DNA from: Aquirufa beregesia | Lineage (GTDB): Bacteria; Bacteroidota; Bacteroidia; Cytophagales; Spirosomataceae | Assembly (NCBI RefSeq): GCF_011090385.1 | Contig: NZ_SEWW01000007.1 | Coordinates: 115,957 to 179,956, forward strand | Length of the DNA stretch: 64,000 nucleotides | Direction: 5' to 3' | Part shown: positions 37,473 through 46,728 of the stretch, in pieces | Layout of the letters: each line of letters opens with the position of its first letter | How positions within the stretch are numbered: the stretch's first letter is position 1 | Position numbers and translations under genes: made by a program | Notes under the pieces: model-generated | Database searches by the model: none | What the model saw: the letters and a program-made list of their open reading frames with translations, nothing else | Told to the model about the DNA's origin: nothing

Positions 37473-37505
37473 AAAGCTGGAAACCGATGGTTTCCAGCTT
37501 TTTTT
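37473..37505 (+). terminator. Intrinsic terminator after the barrel gene
   Basis: Perfect 13-bp stem, arms 37473-37485 and 37489-37501 with a GAT loop, ending in seven T (37499-37505). It may also help stop the convergent polyprenyl synthase transcript. Confidence 0.87.
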
Positions 37506-37538
37506 GCCCCTGAAAATAAGATAATTTATCGGAACAGG

Positions 37539-38513
37539 CTATTTATTTCTTTCAATAGTATATCCCAGTAAATCATGGAGTGAGTTACGATACGTAGATT
37601 CTGGGAATTTATGTAAGATTTCTCGAGCCTCTTGAGCAAACTCATGCATCCGTAGGGTAGCATATTCCAGCCCCCCCGTATTTTTGACAAATTCAATGAC
37701 TTCACGCACACTTTGTGGATTTTCAGAATCATGTTTAATCAAATGTATGATTCTTTTTTTCGTGCTGGAGCTGGTATGTTGTAAGGAATAGATCAAAGGC
37801 AAGGTCATTTTTTTTTCCTTAATGTCAATACCTAATGGCTTACCTATTTCAGCATCACCGTAGTCAAACAGGTCATCTTTAATTTGGAATGCTACCCCTA
37901 CGCGGTCCCCAAACTCTCGGGCAATTTGTACATATTCCTCGCTAGCTCCCACGGATTGAACACCTATGGCGCAACAAGCTGAAATAAGTGTGGCTGTTTT
38001 TTTGCGGATAATATCAAAATAGATGTCTTCTGTGATGTCGAGTTTACGGGCTTTTTCTATTTGGAGTAATTCGCCTTCCGACATTTCTCTTACCGCAGTG
38101 GAAACGGATTTTAATAAATCAAAATCTTCGTTTTCAATGGATAGTAATAATCCTTTGGATAATAAATAATCACCGACTAAAACGGCAATTTTGTTTTTCC
38201 AGATGGCATTGATGGAGAAAAAACCTCGTCGATAATTGGAATCATCGACCACATCATCGTGAACCAGAGTAGCTGTATGTAATAATTCTATGAGTGCAGC
38301 GCCACGATGTGTTTTTTCGTTAATTTCACCCATTACCCCAGCAGAAAGGAATACGAACATAGGTCGCATCTGTTTTCCTTTGCGTTGAATGATGTAATTC
38401 ATGATGGTATCCAAGAGCATTACTTTGGAGCGCATGAATTGGCGAAACTTGCCTTCGAATGCTTTCATCGGTTCCGCAATGGGCACTTGAATGGATGAAA
38501 GCGAATAGGACAT
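37539..38513 (-). CDS. Polyprenyl diphosphate synthase (trans-isoprenyl, IspB-like)
   Basis: 324 residues. First aspartate-rich motif LVHDDVVDDS near residue 90, second motif KDDLFDYGD near 215, and GKQMRPMFVF near 46, all typical of long-chain all-trans prenyl synthases. Likely makes the side chain of menaquinone (compare ubiE in this window); exact chain length is not predictable. Confidence 0.92.
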   Translation of the reverse strand: MSYSLSSIQVPIAEPMKAFEGKFRQFMRSKVMLLDTIMNYIIQRKGKQMRPMFVFLSAGVMGEINEKTHRGAALIELLHTATLVHDDVVDDSNYRRGFFSINAIWKNKIAVLVGDYLLSKGLLLSIENEDFDLLKSVSTAVREMSEGELLQIEKARKLDITEDIYFDIIRKKTATLISACCAIGVQSVGASEEYVQIAREFGDRVGVAFQIKDDLFDYGDAEIGKPLGIDIKEKKMTLPLIYSLQHTSSSTKKRIIHLIKHDSENPQSVREVIEFVKNTGGLEYATLRMHEFAQEAREILHKFPESTYRNSLHDLLGYTIERNK

Positions 38514-38542
38514 AATGTAAAGAGTAGAAGCTTTAAGCTTAT

Positions 38543-38550
38543 TAATTTTG
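38543..38550 (+). promoter_or_regulatory. -7 element for patatin gene
   Basis: TAATTTTG, exact TAnnTTTG, 48 nt before ATG 38599. Supports that start over the in-frame start at 38566, which would leave almost no leader. Confidence 0.45.
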
Positions 38551-38598
38551 TAAATTTAAAACAATTTGGGACAAATAGTCCTTACAATATTCAAATTT

Positions 38599-39486
38599 AT
38601 GAGTAAGATATTGGCATTATCTGGAGGCTCTGTTAAGGGCGCATTTCAAGCAGGAGTCATTAAAGCATTATTTGAAAGGGGATATGAACCTGATTTGATT
38701 TATGGTATTTCTGCTGGAAGTTTAAATGCAGCCTATTTGGTCAATCAGTTAGGTCGACAAAAATTGAACGGAGAGCCATTGAATTTTCCTCAGGCAGGAC
38801 AAGATTTATGGGATTTTTGGGAAACAAGAATTACACATCCAGAATGTTTGTCAAAACCTCTAAGCATATGGGAATTAGGCTGGACAGCATTAACTAAGAA
38901 TTTTAGGGGATTAGTAAGCACAAAGCCATTAAAAGAATTAGTGGAGGGAGTTTTAGACATGCGAAATTTACAAGCTAGTCCCATTGAAATGCGCATTGGG
39001 GCAGTCAATATCATTGATGGGGGAATCCTGTATGTTGATCCTAGTTATGATCATTTTTATGACTATTTATTAGCTTCCTCGGCTGTGCCCATTTTGATGC
39101 CAGTAGTTCGAATCAATCTGGAAAAGAGGCGCAGTTTTTTGGATGGAGGTTTACGGGATGTTGCACCTTTACAAAAAGCCATCAAAGATGGCGGAAAACA
39201 CATAGTTTGTATCAGTTGCCATACACAAACCATTGAAGGTGGAGTTTTTGAAACGGGGGATTTGTTGGCTTTGGTAGACCGTGTCATGGACATTGCTGTC
39301 AATGAGATTTTAAATGCAGATTTAAAGGAAGCATTATTGATTCAAAACCAACGAAGTGATTTGGCTATTTATTCCATAAGGCCGATTCAGCCCTTATCAA
39401 TCGATATTCAGCATTTTAATAAATTGGATATTCGTCGTATGCTGGAAATTGGTTATGCCATGGGTAAGGCAGAGGAGTATTTTTAA
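38599..39486 (+). CDS. Patatin-like phospholipase family protein
   Basis: 295 residues. Oxyanion loop GGSVKGAFQAG at 9-19, nucleophile elbow GISAGS near 41-46, and the catalytic aspartate in DGGLRDVAP. All parts of the Ser-Asp dyad are present, so it is probably an active acyl hydrolase. No signal peptide, so cytosolic. Substrate unknown. Confidence 0.88.
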   Translation: MSKILALSGGSVKGAFQAGVIKALFERGYEPDLIYGISAGSLNAAYLVNQLGRQKLNGEPLNFPQAGQDLWDFWETRITHPECLSKPLSIWELGWTALTKNFRGLVSTKPLKELVEGVLDMRNLQASPIEMRIGAVNIIDGGILYVDPSYDHFYDYLLASSAVPILMPVVRINLEKRRSFLDGGLRDVAPLQKAIKDGGKHIVCISCHTQTIEGGVFETGDLLALVDRVMDIAVNEILNADLKEALLIQNQRSDLAIYSIRPIQPLSIDIQHFNKLDIRRMLEIGYAMGKAEEYF

Positions 39487-39518
39487 ATCATGGCAATTTG
39501 AATGACAGAATTGGGTAT

Positions 39519-39551
39519 AAAAAAAGCTGATCGTCTAGATCAGCTTTTTTT
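39519..39551. terminator. Bidirectional terminator between patatin gene and frr
   Basis: 14-bp stem with arms 39519-39532 and 39538-39551 (seven A, GCTGATC / GATCAGC, seven T). The A and T flanks make it work for both converging transcripts. Confidence 0.85.
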
Positions 39552-39568
39552 ATGTGGGTAGTATGAGC

Positions 39569-40129
39569 TTAAACCGACATGATATCTTTTTCTTTGTCCA
39601 AAAAGATTTGATCAATTTTGGACACAAATGCATCAGTCAATTTTTGGATTCGATCTTCGGATGCTTTGATATCATCTTCTGCAACACCTTCGCCTTTTAA
39701 TTTTTTGATACTATTGTTGGCATCTTGGCGGGCATTACGAATATTGATTTTAGCGGTTTCAATTTCTTGTTTTACTCGCTTGACTAAATCTCTTCTACGT
39801 TCTTCTGTCAATGGAGGGATGGATAAACGGATTAACTCACCGTCATTCATGGGATTTAAGCCTAGGTTTGAATTGCGAATCGCTTTTTCAATTTCGCTAA
39901 AAATATTTTTTTCAAAAGGTTTGATAGCAATGGTTCTAGCGTCTGGTGTTGTAATGGATGATGCTCCGGTGATGGGTGTGGGGACACCATAGTACTCAAT
40001 CATTAAACCATCCAACATGCTAGTGCTGGCCTTTCCTGCTCTAATTTTTGAAAGTTCAATGTTTAGGTGCTTGATAGCACCTTCCATGGTTTCTTGTCCG
40101 GCTTCTATATAAAATTCTAACTCCTCCAT
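39569..40129 (-). CDS. frr: Ribosome recycling factor
   Basis: Releases ribosomes from mRNA after termination together with EF-G. 186 residues, with LSKIRAGKASTSMLDGLMI, YYGVPTPITGASSIT, and RLSIPPLTEERRRDLVK. Follows pyrH by 16 nt, the common pyrH-frr order. Confidence 0.97.
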   Translation of the reverse strand: MEELEFYIEAGQETMEGAIKHLNIELSKIRAGKASTSMLDGLMIEYYGVPTPITGASSITTPDARTIAIKPFEKNIFSEIEKAIRNSNLGLNPMNDGELIRLSIPPLTEERRRDLVKRVKQEIETAKINIRNARQDANNSIKKLKGEGVAEDDIKASEDRIQKLTDAFVSKIDQIFLDKEKDIMSV

Positions 40130-40145
40130 TTAATTTAATTGCTGA

Positions 40146-40856
40146 TTAACTAATTAACGTTCCTACATCTTTTCCAGAAACCAAATCACACAGGTTTCCG
40201 TTTTTGTTCATGTTAAATACGATGATAGGTAATTTATTTTCTTGGCATAAGGTAAATGCCGTTGTATCCATGATTTTTAAACCTTTCCCAATAGCCTCTG
40301 AAAAACTCAAATGGGTATATCTTGTGGCGGTAGGGTCTTTTTCTGGATCTGCTGTATAAACGCCGTCGACACGAGTGCCTTTTAACACCACATCCGCTTC
40401 AATTTCGATGGCACGAAGGGAGGCTGTCGAGTCTGTTGTAAAGTAAGGATTACCTGTACCTGCACCAAAAATAACGATTCTGCCTTTTTCTAAGTGACGC
40501 ATGGCTCTTCTTCTGATGAAAGGCTCACAAACGGCTTCCACTTTTATGGCAGTCATCATTCGTGTGTACAATCCGTGTTTTTCTAAAGATGCTTGAACCG
40601 CCATACCGTTGATAACCGTGGCTAACATGCCCATATAATCACCTTGTACTCGGTCAATACCCGCTTTAGCTGCGCTAGCTCCACGGAAAATATTTCCTCC
40701 TCCAATCACAATGGCTACTTCAACTCCCAAATCATGGACTTTTTTAATTTCTGCTGCGTATTGATCTAAAATGCTTGGATCAATGACTTCCGTAGGAGTG
40801 GAAAGGGCTTCACCAGAAAGTTTTAATAAAATTCGCTTGTATTTGGGTTCTGACAT
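40146..40856 (-). CDS. pyrH: UMP kinase
   Basis: Phosphorylates UMP to UDP. 236 residues, amino-acid-kinase fold: [38 protein letters not shown]. Upstream gene of the pyrH-frr pair. Confidence 0.97.
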   Translation of the reverse strand: MSEPKYKRILLKLSGEALSTPTEVIDPSILDQYAAEIKKVHDLGVEVAIVIGGGNIFRGASAAKAGIDRVQGDYMGMLATVINGMAVQASLEKHGLYTRMMTAIKVEAVCEPFIRRRAMRHLEKGRIVIFGAGTGNPYFTTDSTASLRAIEIEADVVLKGTRVDGVYTADPEKDPTATRYTHLSFSEAIGKGLKIMDTTAFTLCQENKLPIIVFNMNKNGNLCDLVSGKDVGTLIS

Positions 40857-40886
40857 TGGAATGTGATGGGTCGATTATGTGCGCTG

Positions 40887-40894
40887 CAAATTTA
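40887..40894 (-). promoter_or_regulatory. -7 element for pyrH-frr
   Basis: Minus strand TAAATTTG, exact TAnnTTTG, 30 nt before the pyrH start; no clear -33 box. Confidence 0.45.
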
Positions 40895-40908
40895 GAAAAA
40901 ATATTCAT

Positions 40909-41607
40909 CTATCTGCTAGAAATTTGGCTGTTTTGCTCCTTGACTTCTGCTAATTTCCACCAAGGTAAATAGGGTTTATCGTGATGTTCATAATGATAGC
41001 CAAAATTGTAACAGGAAAGGAAAGCCCAAATATGATTTTTTTGTTGGCTTCTTGACTGGTGTTTATTATCAGGTTCATGTACTCCCCGATGGGGTAGATA
41101 AGTCCCAAAATAAAATAATTGAAGTGTAGCTAATATGGCGGGCAATTCCCAAAAAAGTATGATGTTTTCCATGGGAAACCAAATTTTTAATAGGTTGTAG
41201 GTGATGGCCATGGCCAAAATTTGTGTCCAATGTACATATTGAAACAGGAACTTAAACCACCAGATAAAAAAGTTTCCTTGGTGTACATCAGGATCGTCGG
41301 CGGTATTCACATAGGCATGATGATGTTGATGTTTTTTTCGTAGTATCGTATAATTATTGAAGGCAAAAAGGGTAGCGCAGAGTCTACCTATCGCATGGTT
41401 TAATTGGGGATATTCTTTAGAAACTACACCATGGATGGCATCATGTGAACTTATGAATAAACCTGTATATAAATGAGTTTGGACTAGAATAGCCAAAAAT
41501 AGAAATGGATTTCCCCAATCCAGTGGCATTTGTATCCAAAAGGCTAGATGTAGAATCCAGAGCAATATGATTATCCCTGCACTGAATATACCGGTATATT
41601 TTTTCAT
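40909..41607 (-). CDS. crtW: Beta-carotene ketolase-like membrane di-iron enzyme
   Basis: 232 residues, fatty-acid-desaturase superfamily. Histidine boxes HDAIH (55-59), HQHHH (93-97) and HYEHH (205-209), the last followed by DKPYLPWWKL; YNFGYHYEHH with PWW is the CrtW pattern. Four membrane helices. Should add 4-keto groups to a carotenoid ring, as in flexixanthin-type pigments of Cytophagales. No other carotenoid genes are adjacent. ATG 41607 is chosen; an in-frame upstream start at 41685 lacks support. Confidence 0.82.
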   Translation of the reverse strand: MKKYTGIFSAGIIILLWILHLAFWIQMPLDWGNPFLFLAILVQTHLYTGLFISSHDAIHGVVSKEYPQLNHAIGRLCATLFAFNNYTILRKKHQHHHAYVNTADDPDVHQGNFFIWWFKFLFQYVHWTQILAMAITYNLLKIWFPMENIILFWELPAILATLQLFYFGTYLPHRGVHEPDNKHQSRSQQKNHIWAFLSCYNFGYHYEHHDKPYLPWWKLAEVKEQNSQISSR

Positions 41608-41694
41608 AGGGGATCTACGTGTCTTTGTCTTTGTAAAATTGGTATTTTTATCGAGATCAATGTGTATTTTGGACAATAATTTCACTGCGTAAAA

Positions 41695-43449
41695 ATGAAA
41701 ACTAGTTACTTAACTTGGATTTTTGCCATTTGTTTGGCTTTAGGATTCAGCAATATTTCGGCTCAAAATACCTATTGTAATCCCATGAATCTGGATTATG
41801 GTTTTACACCTATCCCCAATTTTTCAGAAGCTGGGCGGCATAGGGCTACAGCAGATCCAGTCATCAGCTATTTTAAAAATAAGTATTATTTATTTTCGAC
41901 CAATCAATGGGGCTATTGGTGGAGTCATGATATGTTAACATGGAATTTTGTCTCCCGCCGCTTTTTACAAGCATACCATAAAGTCTATGATGAGCTTTGT
42001 GCACCTGCGACTTTCGTGATGGGGGATAGTTTGTATGTTATTGGGTCTACTTATGCCAAAGATTTTACGCTTTGGTCCAGTCATTCACCTGAAACAGATA
42101 CTTGGAAAGAGTCAGTTCATGCGTTTAAGGCAGGGGCTTGGGATCCAGCTTTTTTTGTGGATGATGATGGTCGGATATATTTATATCATGGGTCAAGTAA
42201 TTTTTATCCCATGTATGGACAGGAGATTGATCGCAGGACTTTGCAACCTATCGGTGAAAGAATGGATTTAATCCGTCTGAATGATGAGCTACATGGTTGG
42301 GAGCGATTTGGAGAATATCAGGACAATACATTTTTAAAGCCCTTTATGGAAGGGGCTTGGATGAATAAATATAAAGGCAAGTATTATCTCCAGTATGGTG
42401 CTCCTGGTACGGAATTTTCTGCCTATGGAGATGGTGTTTATACAGCGGATAAACCTATGGGGCCATTTACTTATCAAGCGCATAATCCTTTTTCATTTAA
42501 GCCAGGTGGGTTTACTCGTGGGGCCGGTCATGGCGCTACTTTTGAAGGTCAATATGGAAATTGGTGGCATGTGTCCACCATTACCATTGCTGTTAAAAAT
42601 AGCTTTGAGCGTCGATTGGGACTATGGCCAAGTACCTTTGATAAAGAGGGAATTTTGTATACGGAGACGGCCTATGGGGATTACCCATATCGCATGCCTA
42701 CTTCCAAATTCGATAAACCGGCTGATTTATTTACCGGCTGGATGTTGCTCAATTATAATAAGCCTGTGAAAGTATCATCAAGTTTAGCTGGATACGGTGC
42801 TAATTATGCAGTAGATGAGCAAATGAAAACCTATTGGTCAGCTAAAACATCCCAAAAAGGAGAATTTATTCAGTCGGATTTAGGAGAAATATCTACTGTG
42901 AAGGCTATACAAATTAATTATGCTGATCAGGATGTGGACTCCAGTTTTTTAGGTAAAATACCAGGAATTTATCATCAATATCGAGTATATGGAAGTAAGG
43001 ATGGGAAAAAATGGCAGTTGATGATTGATAAATTAAAGAATAGAAAGGACGTTCCGCATGACTATGTCGAATTGGCAAAGCCAGTGGAGGCCAGGTATAT
43101 CAAATTAGTTAATGAACATATGGCAGTAGGGAAATTTGCCATCAGCGGTTTACGGGTATTTGGAAAGGGGCATGGCCAATTGGCTAAGGAGGTCAAGGAT
43201 TTTGTAGTACTTCGAGGGGAACATGATAAGCGATCTGCTTGGTTGAAATGGCGACATGATCCACAGGCTACGGGTTATGTGGTTTATGCGGGTATTGCTC
43301 CAGATAAGTTATATACTTCCGTACAAGTTTTTGGTGCCAATGAGTACTATTTTAAATCCATGGATAAGGATAAGACCTATTATTTTCAAATGGAGGCATT
43401 CAATGAAAATGGAATTGGTAAACGAGGGGCCATCATTAAATCAGAGTAA
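41695..43449 (+). CDS. Secreted glycoside hydrolase family 43-like protein
   Basis: 584 residues with a signal peptide ending near ISAQ. Five-bladed propeller at about 22-340: HRATADPVISYF supplies the candidate general base Asp, AGAWDPAFFVDDDGRIYLYH the pKa-modulating Asp, and FMEGAWMNKYKGKYYLQYG the candidate acid Glu. After it come an F5/8-type C (discoidin-like) carbohydrate-binding domain at about 350-490 and a fibronectin-III-like domain to the end. Probably an arabinosidase, xylosidase or galactosidase; the exact substrate is unknown. Ends 9 nt inside the convergent DUF2851 gene. Confidence 0.85.
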   Translation: MKTSYLTWIFAICLALGFSNISAQNTYCNPMNLDYGFTPIPNFSEAGRHRATADPVISYFKNKYYLFSTNQWGYWWSHDMLTWNFVSRRFLQAYHKVYDELCAPATFVMGDSLYVIGSTYAKDFTLWSSHSPETDTWKESVHAFKAGAWDPAFFVDDDGRIYLYHGSSNFYPMYGQEIDRRTLQPIGERMDLIRLNDELHGWERFGEYQDNTFLKPFMEGAWMNKYKGKYYLQYGAPGTEFSAYGDGVYTADKPMGPFTYQAHNPFSFKPGGFTRGAGHGATFEGQYGNWWHVSTITIAVKNSFERRLGLWPSTFDKEGILYTETAYGDYPYRMPTSKFDKPADLFTGWMLLNYNKPVKVSSSLAGYGANYAVDEQMKTYWSAKTSQKGEFIQSDLGEISTVKAIQINYADQDVDSSFLGKIPGIYHQYRVYGSKDGKKWQLMIDKLKNRKDVPHDYVELAKPVEARYIKLVNEHMAVGKFAISGLRVFGKGHGQLAKEVKDFVVLRGEHDKRSAWLKWRHDPQATGYVVYAGIAPDKLYTSVQVFGANEYYFKSMDKDKTYYFQMEAFNENGIGKRGAIIKSE

Positions 43450-44709
43450 AATGTGCTGCCCAACTTGGCAGGTGAGACATTTTTTTGTCTGACAGTAATT
43501 TTTGTACCAATGTAAACAAGCTTGAGAGTCGTGGGCGTTTTTGATTTTTAAACCCATTTGAGTATAAATCCGGGAAATTACATTGTTTTCTGCTTCCATT
43601 TCAAATAGCCAACGATACGCTTTGTTCGCATATTTAGGTTCTCTTTTGCTTTGAGCATAGGCCAATAATATGGGAATTAAGGTGTTGATGCACAAGGAGT
43701 GAAAGGTAGATTTACCTAATTGTCCATGAGGTTTTTTGCTTATTTTACCAAAATGGTAATGCTTTTGCCAATAGGAGGATGGACTAATTTCAAAGAGGGT
43801 TTGTATGACATTGAGCTCTTGGATTTCGAGCAAAATGGAGAGTAATGAACAATTGTTTCGAATGACCTCGGCAAACTGGGCCATCCGAATGGTGGGGAAA
43901 TTGGCGGGTCTTAATCGAAGAAATTTCCAGTCGGACATATGTAAATAGGCATTCTCCCACTGATGTTTTTTCTTGAGATGGATAAATTCTCTTCTTAATT
44001 CCCATTGGTATTCATCTTTGATGGGCTCTTCTAACATGCCTGCTAGACCCATCATGGCTGCTTCAATGCCCCAGGGGCGATCTCTATTTCTTAATATGAG
44101 TTTTAGTGGTATGGCTTGGGTAAGCCGGAGCATGGGTTCCGCATTTAATCCAAAACCAAAACTTTTACCTAGAGATTGGTAAAATGTTTCTTCCCAATCT
44201 TGTTTATTTTTATTCCATAAGTCCAAGATGGATTCATATTTGATTTGCATGCGTTGTTCTCCACAACGGTTCAGCATTTGTGTTTTTATCTCATGAGGGA
44301 TTTCATGAAAAAAAGATTGACATGCAATGGAATCAGTAGCAGGAGCGAGCGATTCAACGAAATTTATATCTTGTACTCGATGGCATAATTCAAGGGTAGG
44401 AATTTCCCGTCCATCTTGATAATAAATGGGTAAATCGGCTTTCCAGACAACATGTAAAATGACATTTTCAAAAGAGGTATCCTGGTGGTGAGCATGAAGC
44501 AACCAATCAGAAGCTAAAACGTGCAATTCTACGGATCCAATCCAAGCATAATCACTGAGAAGGATATGCGCTTCTTGAAAATCTGCCCCGGCATGTTTAT
44601 TTAAAAATCCAGGGTGGATGATTTGAAGGTATTCCCCTTGTTGGCTACGTAAGTTTTTACGATCAAAAAGCTGTTTACTCCAAATTTGACTTAGGATTTG
44701 TTCATTCAT
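43441..44709 (-). CDS. DUF2851 family protein
   Basis: 422 residues. N-terminal LSQIWSKQLFDRK, GADFQEAHILLSDY and GSVELHVLASDW are the DUF2851 hallmarks; the C-terminus ends with a cysteine group (CLTCQVGQHILL, after CQTKKC). The family occurs widely in Bacteroidota; its function is not established. No membrane segments. Confidence 0.82.
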   Translation of the reverse strand: MNEQILSQIWSKQLFDRKNLRSQQGEYLQIIHPGFLNKHAGADFQEAHILLSDYAWIGSVELHVLASDWLLHAHHQDTSFENVILHVVWKADLPIYYQDGREIPTLELCHRVQDINFVESLAPATDSIACQSFFHEIPHEIKTQMLNRCGEQRMQIKYESILDLWNKNKQDWEETFYQSLGKSFGFGLNAEPMLRLTQAIPLKLILRNRDRPWGIEAAMMGLAGMLEEPIKDEYQWELRREFIHLKKKHQWENAYLHMSDWKFLRLRPANFPTIRMAQFAEVIRNNCSLLSILLEIQELNVIQTLFEISPSSYWQKHYHFGKISKKPHGQLGKSTFHSLCINTLIPILLAYAQSKREPKYANKAYRWLFEMEAENNVISRIYTQMGLKIKNAHDSQACLHWYKNYCQTKKCLTCQVGQHILL

Positions 44710-44811
44710 AGGTAGGACATTTTGACCTATTTAAAAGGTCTAAGCAATCTACCATCCATTCTTAAAAGTTATTTGATAATCTCTAATAGGACTTTGGAGA
44801 TTCAAATTTTA

Positions 44812-45699
44812 TCAAGATTTTGAATTGTTAACTTGGTATACTCCCCAAAGTAAAATGAACATAAATACGATTTGTGCCCAATAAATGGTTTCCCCGTCAA
44901 AAAGCCCCCAGGCCACGGCCACGATGGGGATTAAATAGGTAACTGAACTTGCCACAATGGCACTGGTCCATTTGATTAATTGATTAAATAGGACCATCGC
45001 AATAGCTGAACCAAATAGTCCCAGAGCAATGGCAGCTAGTAAAGGCCACATTTGTGCGTGGTCAGACCAGGGGCGGTTGAAAAATCCCGAATAGGCTAAT
45101 AGTCCTAGGGCTAAGGGTCCTATCATCATAAACACGCCAGCAGTGGATGTAAGTGGGTGTAAATCGGCAAATTTTGATTTGACAGTATGTGAATTTATGC
45201 CGTATAAGAATGTAGCTAAAATAACCCAAAGAGTATGGTAGTTAAATTGAAAGGAAAAGCTTTTTCCTGCAACCAATAACCCAATGCATCCAATTAAGCC
45301 CAAGATGATGCCCCCAGTTTGTTTTAAAACGAACTTTTGATGAAATAAAACAATCCCGATGATCAGTGTGAATAGGGGAGTGAAAGCGTTTAACATGCCA
45401 GAAAGAGCACTAGGTAGATGTTCACCTGCAATGGAAAACAGAATGGCAGGAAACAAATTTCCCGTTAAACCTGCTAGTAAGAAAGAAGGCCAATGTTGTT
45501 TTTGAATGTATTTTCTCCTATTAAAAAAGAATGGGCTGAAAAATAGTGCAGCAGAGGCAATGCGCAAGGCACCCACTTCCATGGCAGAATAGGTGCTCAG
45601 GCTTTTTTTGACCAAAATGAAAGAGCTACCCCAGATTAATGAAATGGCAGCTATGGCTAAAATAATCCAAAGGGAGGGCACTTTTTGTGTTGATGTCAT
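44812..45699 (-). CDS. DMT/EamA family transporter
   Basis: 295 residues, ten predicted membrane helices as two EamA repeats (IWGSSFILVKKSL in the first, GLFGSAIAMVLFNQLIK in the second). Drug/metabolite exporter superfamily; the substrate is unknown. Starts 3 nt after dusB and is likely cotranscribed. Confidence 0.88.
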   Translation of the reverse strand: MTSTQKVPSLWIILAIAAISLIWGSSFILVKKSLSTYSAMEVGALRIASAALFFSPFFFNRRKYIQKQHWPSFLLAGLTGNLFPAILFSIAGEHLPSALSGMLNAFTPLFTLIIGIVLFHQKFVLKQTGGIILGLIGCIGLLVAGKSFSFQFNYHTLWVILATFLYGINSHTVKSKFADLHPLTSTAGVFMMIGPLALGLLAYSGFFNRPWSDHAQMWPLLAAIALGLFGSAIAMVLFNQLIKWTSAIVASSVTYLIPIVAVAWGLFDGETIYWAQIVFMFILLWGVYQVNNSKS

Positions 45700-45702
45700 G
45701 TG

Positions 45703-46695
45703 TTATGCTTGTAAAATTGCCTGGTAATGTTCGGCAATTTCCTGTAATATTTGATTGATTTCCTCGTAAGATAAAGAGGTAACTAATCGGCTTCTAAATG
45801 GTTTGAAATGATCCATGCCACGGAAATAGTTGGCATAATGTCGGCGCATTTCTACGATTCCACCATGATTTCCTTTCCATTTGATAGAAAAATCTAGGTG
45901 ACTTTGACAAACGCGGATTCGTTCTTCTAAAGTAGGAGGAGCTAGGTGTTCACCAGTTTGGATGAAATGTTTGATTTCATTGAAAATCCAAGGATAACCT
46001 ATGGTGGCTCTACCAATCATGACTCCATCAACCCCGTATCTGTTTTTATATTCCAAGGCTTTTTCTGGAGTATCAATATCGCCATTTCCAAAAATAGGTA
46101 TTTTGATGCGGGGGTTGTTTTTGACTTTGGCTATTAATTCCCAATTGGCTTCTCCTTTATACATCTGGACTCGAGTTCGGCCATGTATGCTTAATGCCTG
46201 AATACCAATGTCTTGTAGTCTCTCTGCTACATCTTCAATGTTTTTGGTAGACTCATCCCATCCTAATCTAGTTTTTACTGTGACAGGTAAATGAGTCGCA
46301 TTGACCACAGCTTTAGTCATGGCAACCATTTTGGGGATATCTTGTAAAAGTGCAGCTCCGGCACCTTTACAAGCGACTTGTTTCACTGGGCAACCATAAT
46401 TGATATCAATTAAATCAGGGCCAGCTTGGGTAGCTATTTCTGCGCAGGAAGCCATGGTTTCAATGGATGACCCAAAAAGTTGAATACCTATGGGGCGCTC
46501 ATATTCGAAGATGTCTAATTTCTGGATGCTTTTAGCAGCATCTCTGATTAAGCCTTCGGAGGAGATAAATTCTGTATACATCAAGTCTGCTCCATTTTCT
46601 TTGCATACTGCACGAAAAGGAGGGTCGGATACGTCTTCCATGGGTGCTAAAAGCAGGGGAAAAGAGCCTAATTCGATGTTACCTATTTTTACCAT
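45703..46695 (-). CDS. dusB: tRNA-dihydrouridine synthase, DusB-like
   Basis: 330 residues, FMN TIM barrel. LLAPMEDVSDPPFRAV binds flavin; NYGCPVKQVACKGAGAALL carries the conserved catalytic-region cysteine; SIHGRTRVQMYKG and GVMIGRATIGYPW follow. Reduces uridine in tRNA D-loops. The start could also be ATG 46701 two codons earlier. Divergent from the CPBP gene with only 33 nt between them. Confidence 0.93.
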   Translation of the reverse strand: MVKIGNIELGSFPLLLAPMEDVSDPPFRAVCKENGADLMYTEFISSEGLIRDAAKSIQKLDIFEYERPIGIQLFGSSIETMASCAEIATQAGPDLIDINYGCPVKQVACKGAGAALLQDIPKMVAMTKAVVNATHLPVTVKTRLGWDESTKNIEDVAERLQDIGIQALSIHGRTRVQMYKGEANWELIAKVKNNPRIKIPIFGNGDIDTPEKALEYKNRYGVDGVMIGRATIGYPWIFNEIKHFIQTGEHLAPPTLEERIRVCQSHLDFSIKWKGNHGGIVEMRRHYANYFRGMDHFKPFRSRLVTSLSYEEINQILQEIAEHYQAILQA

Positions 46696-46728
46696 TCTCA
46701 TTAAAAATTCAGTAAATTTACGACCATT

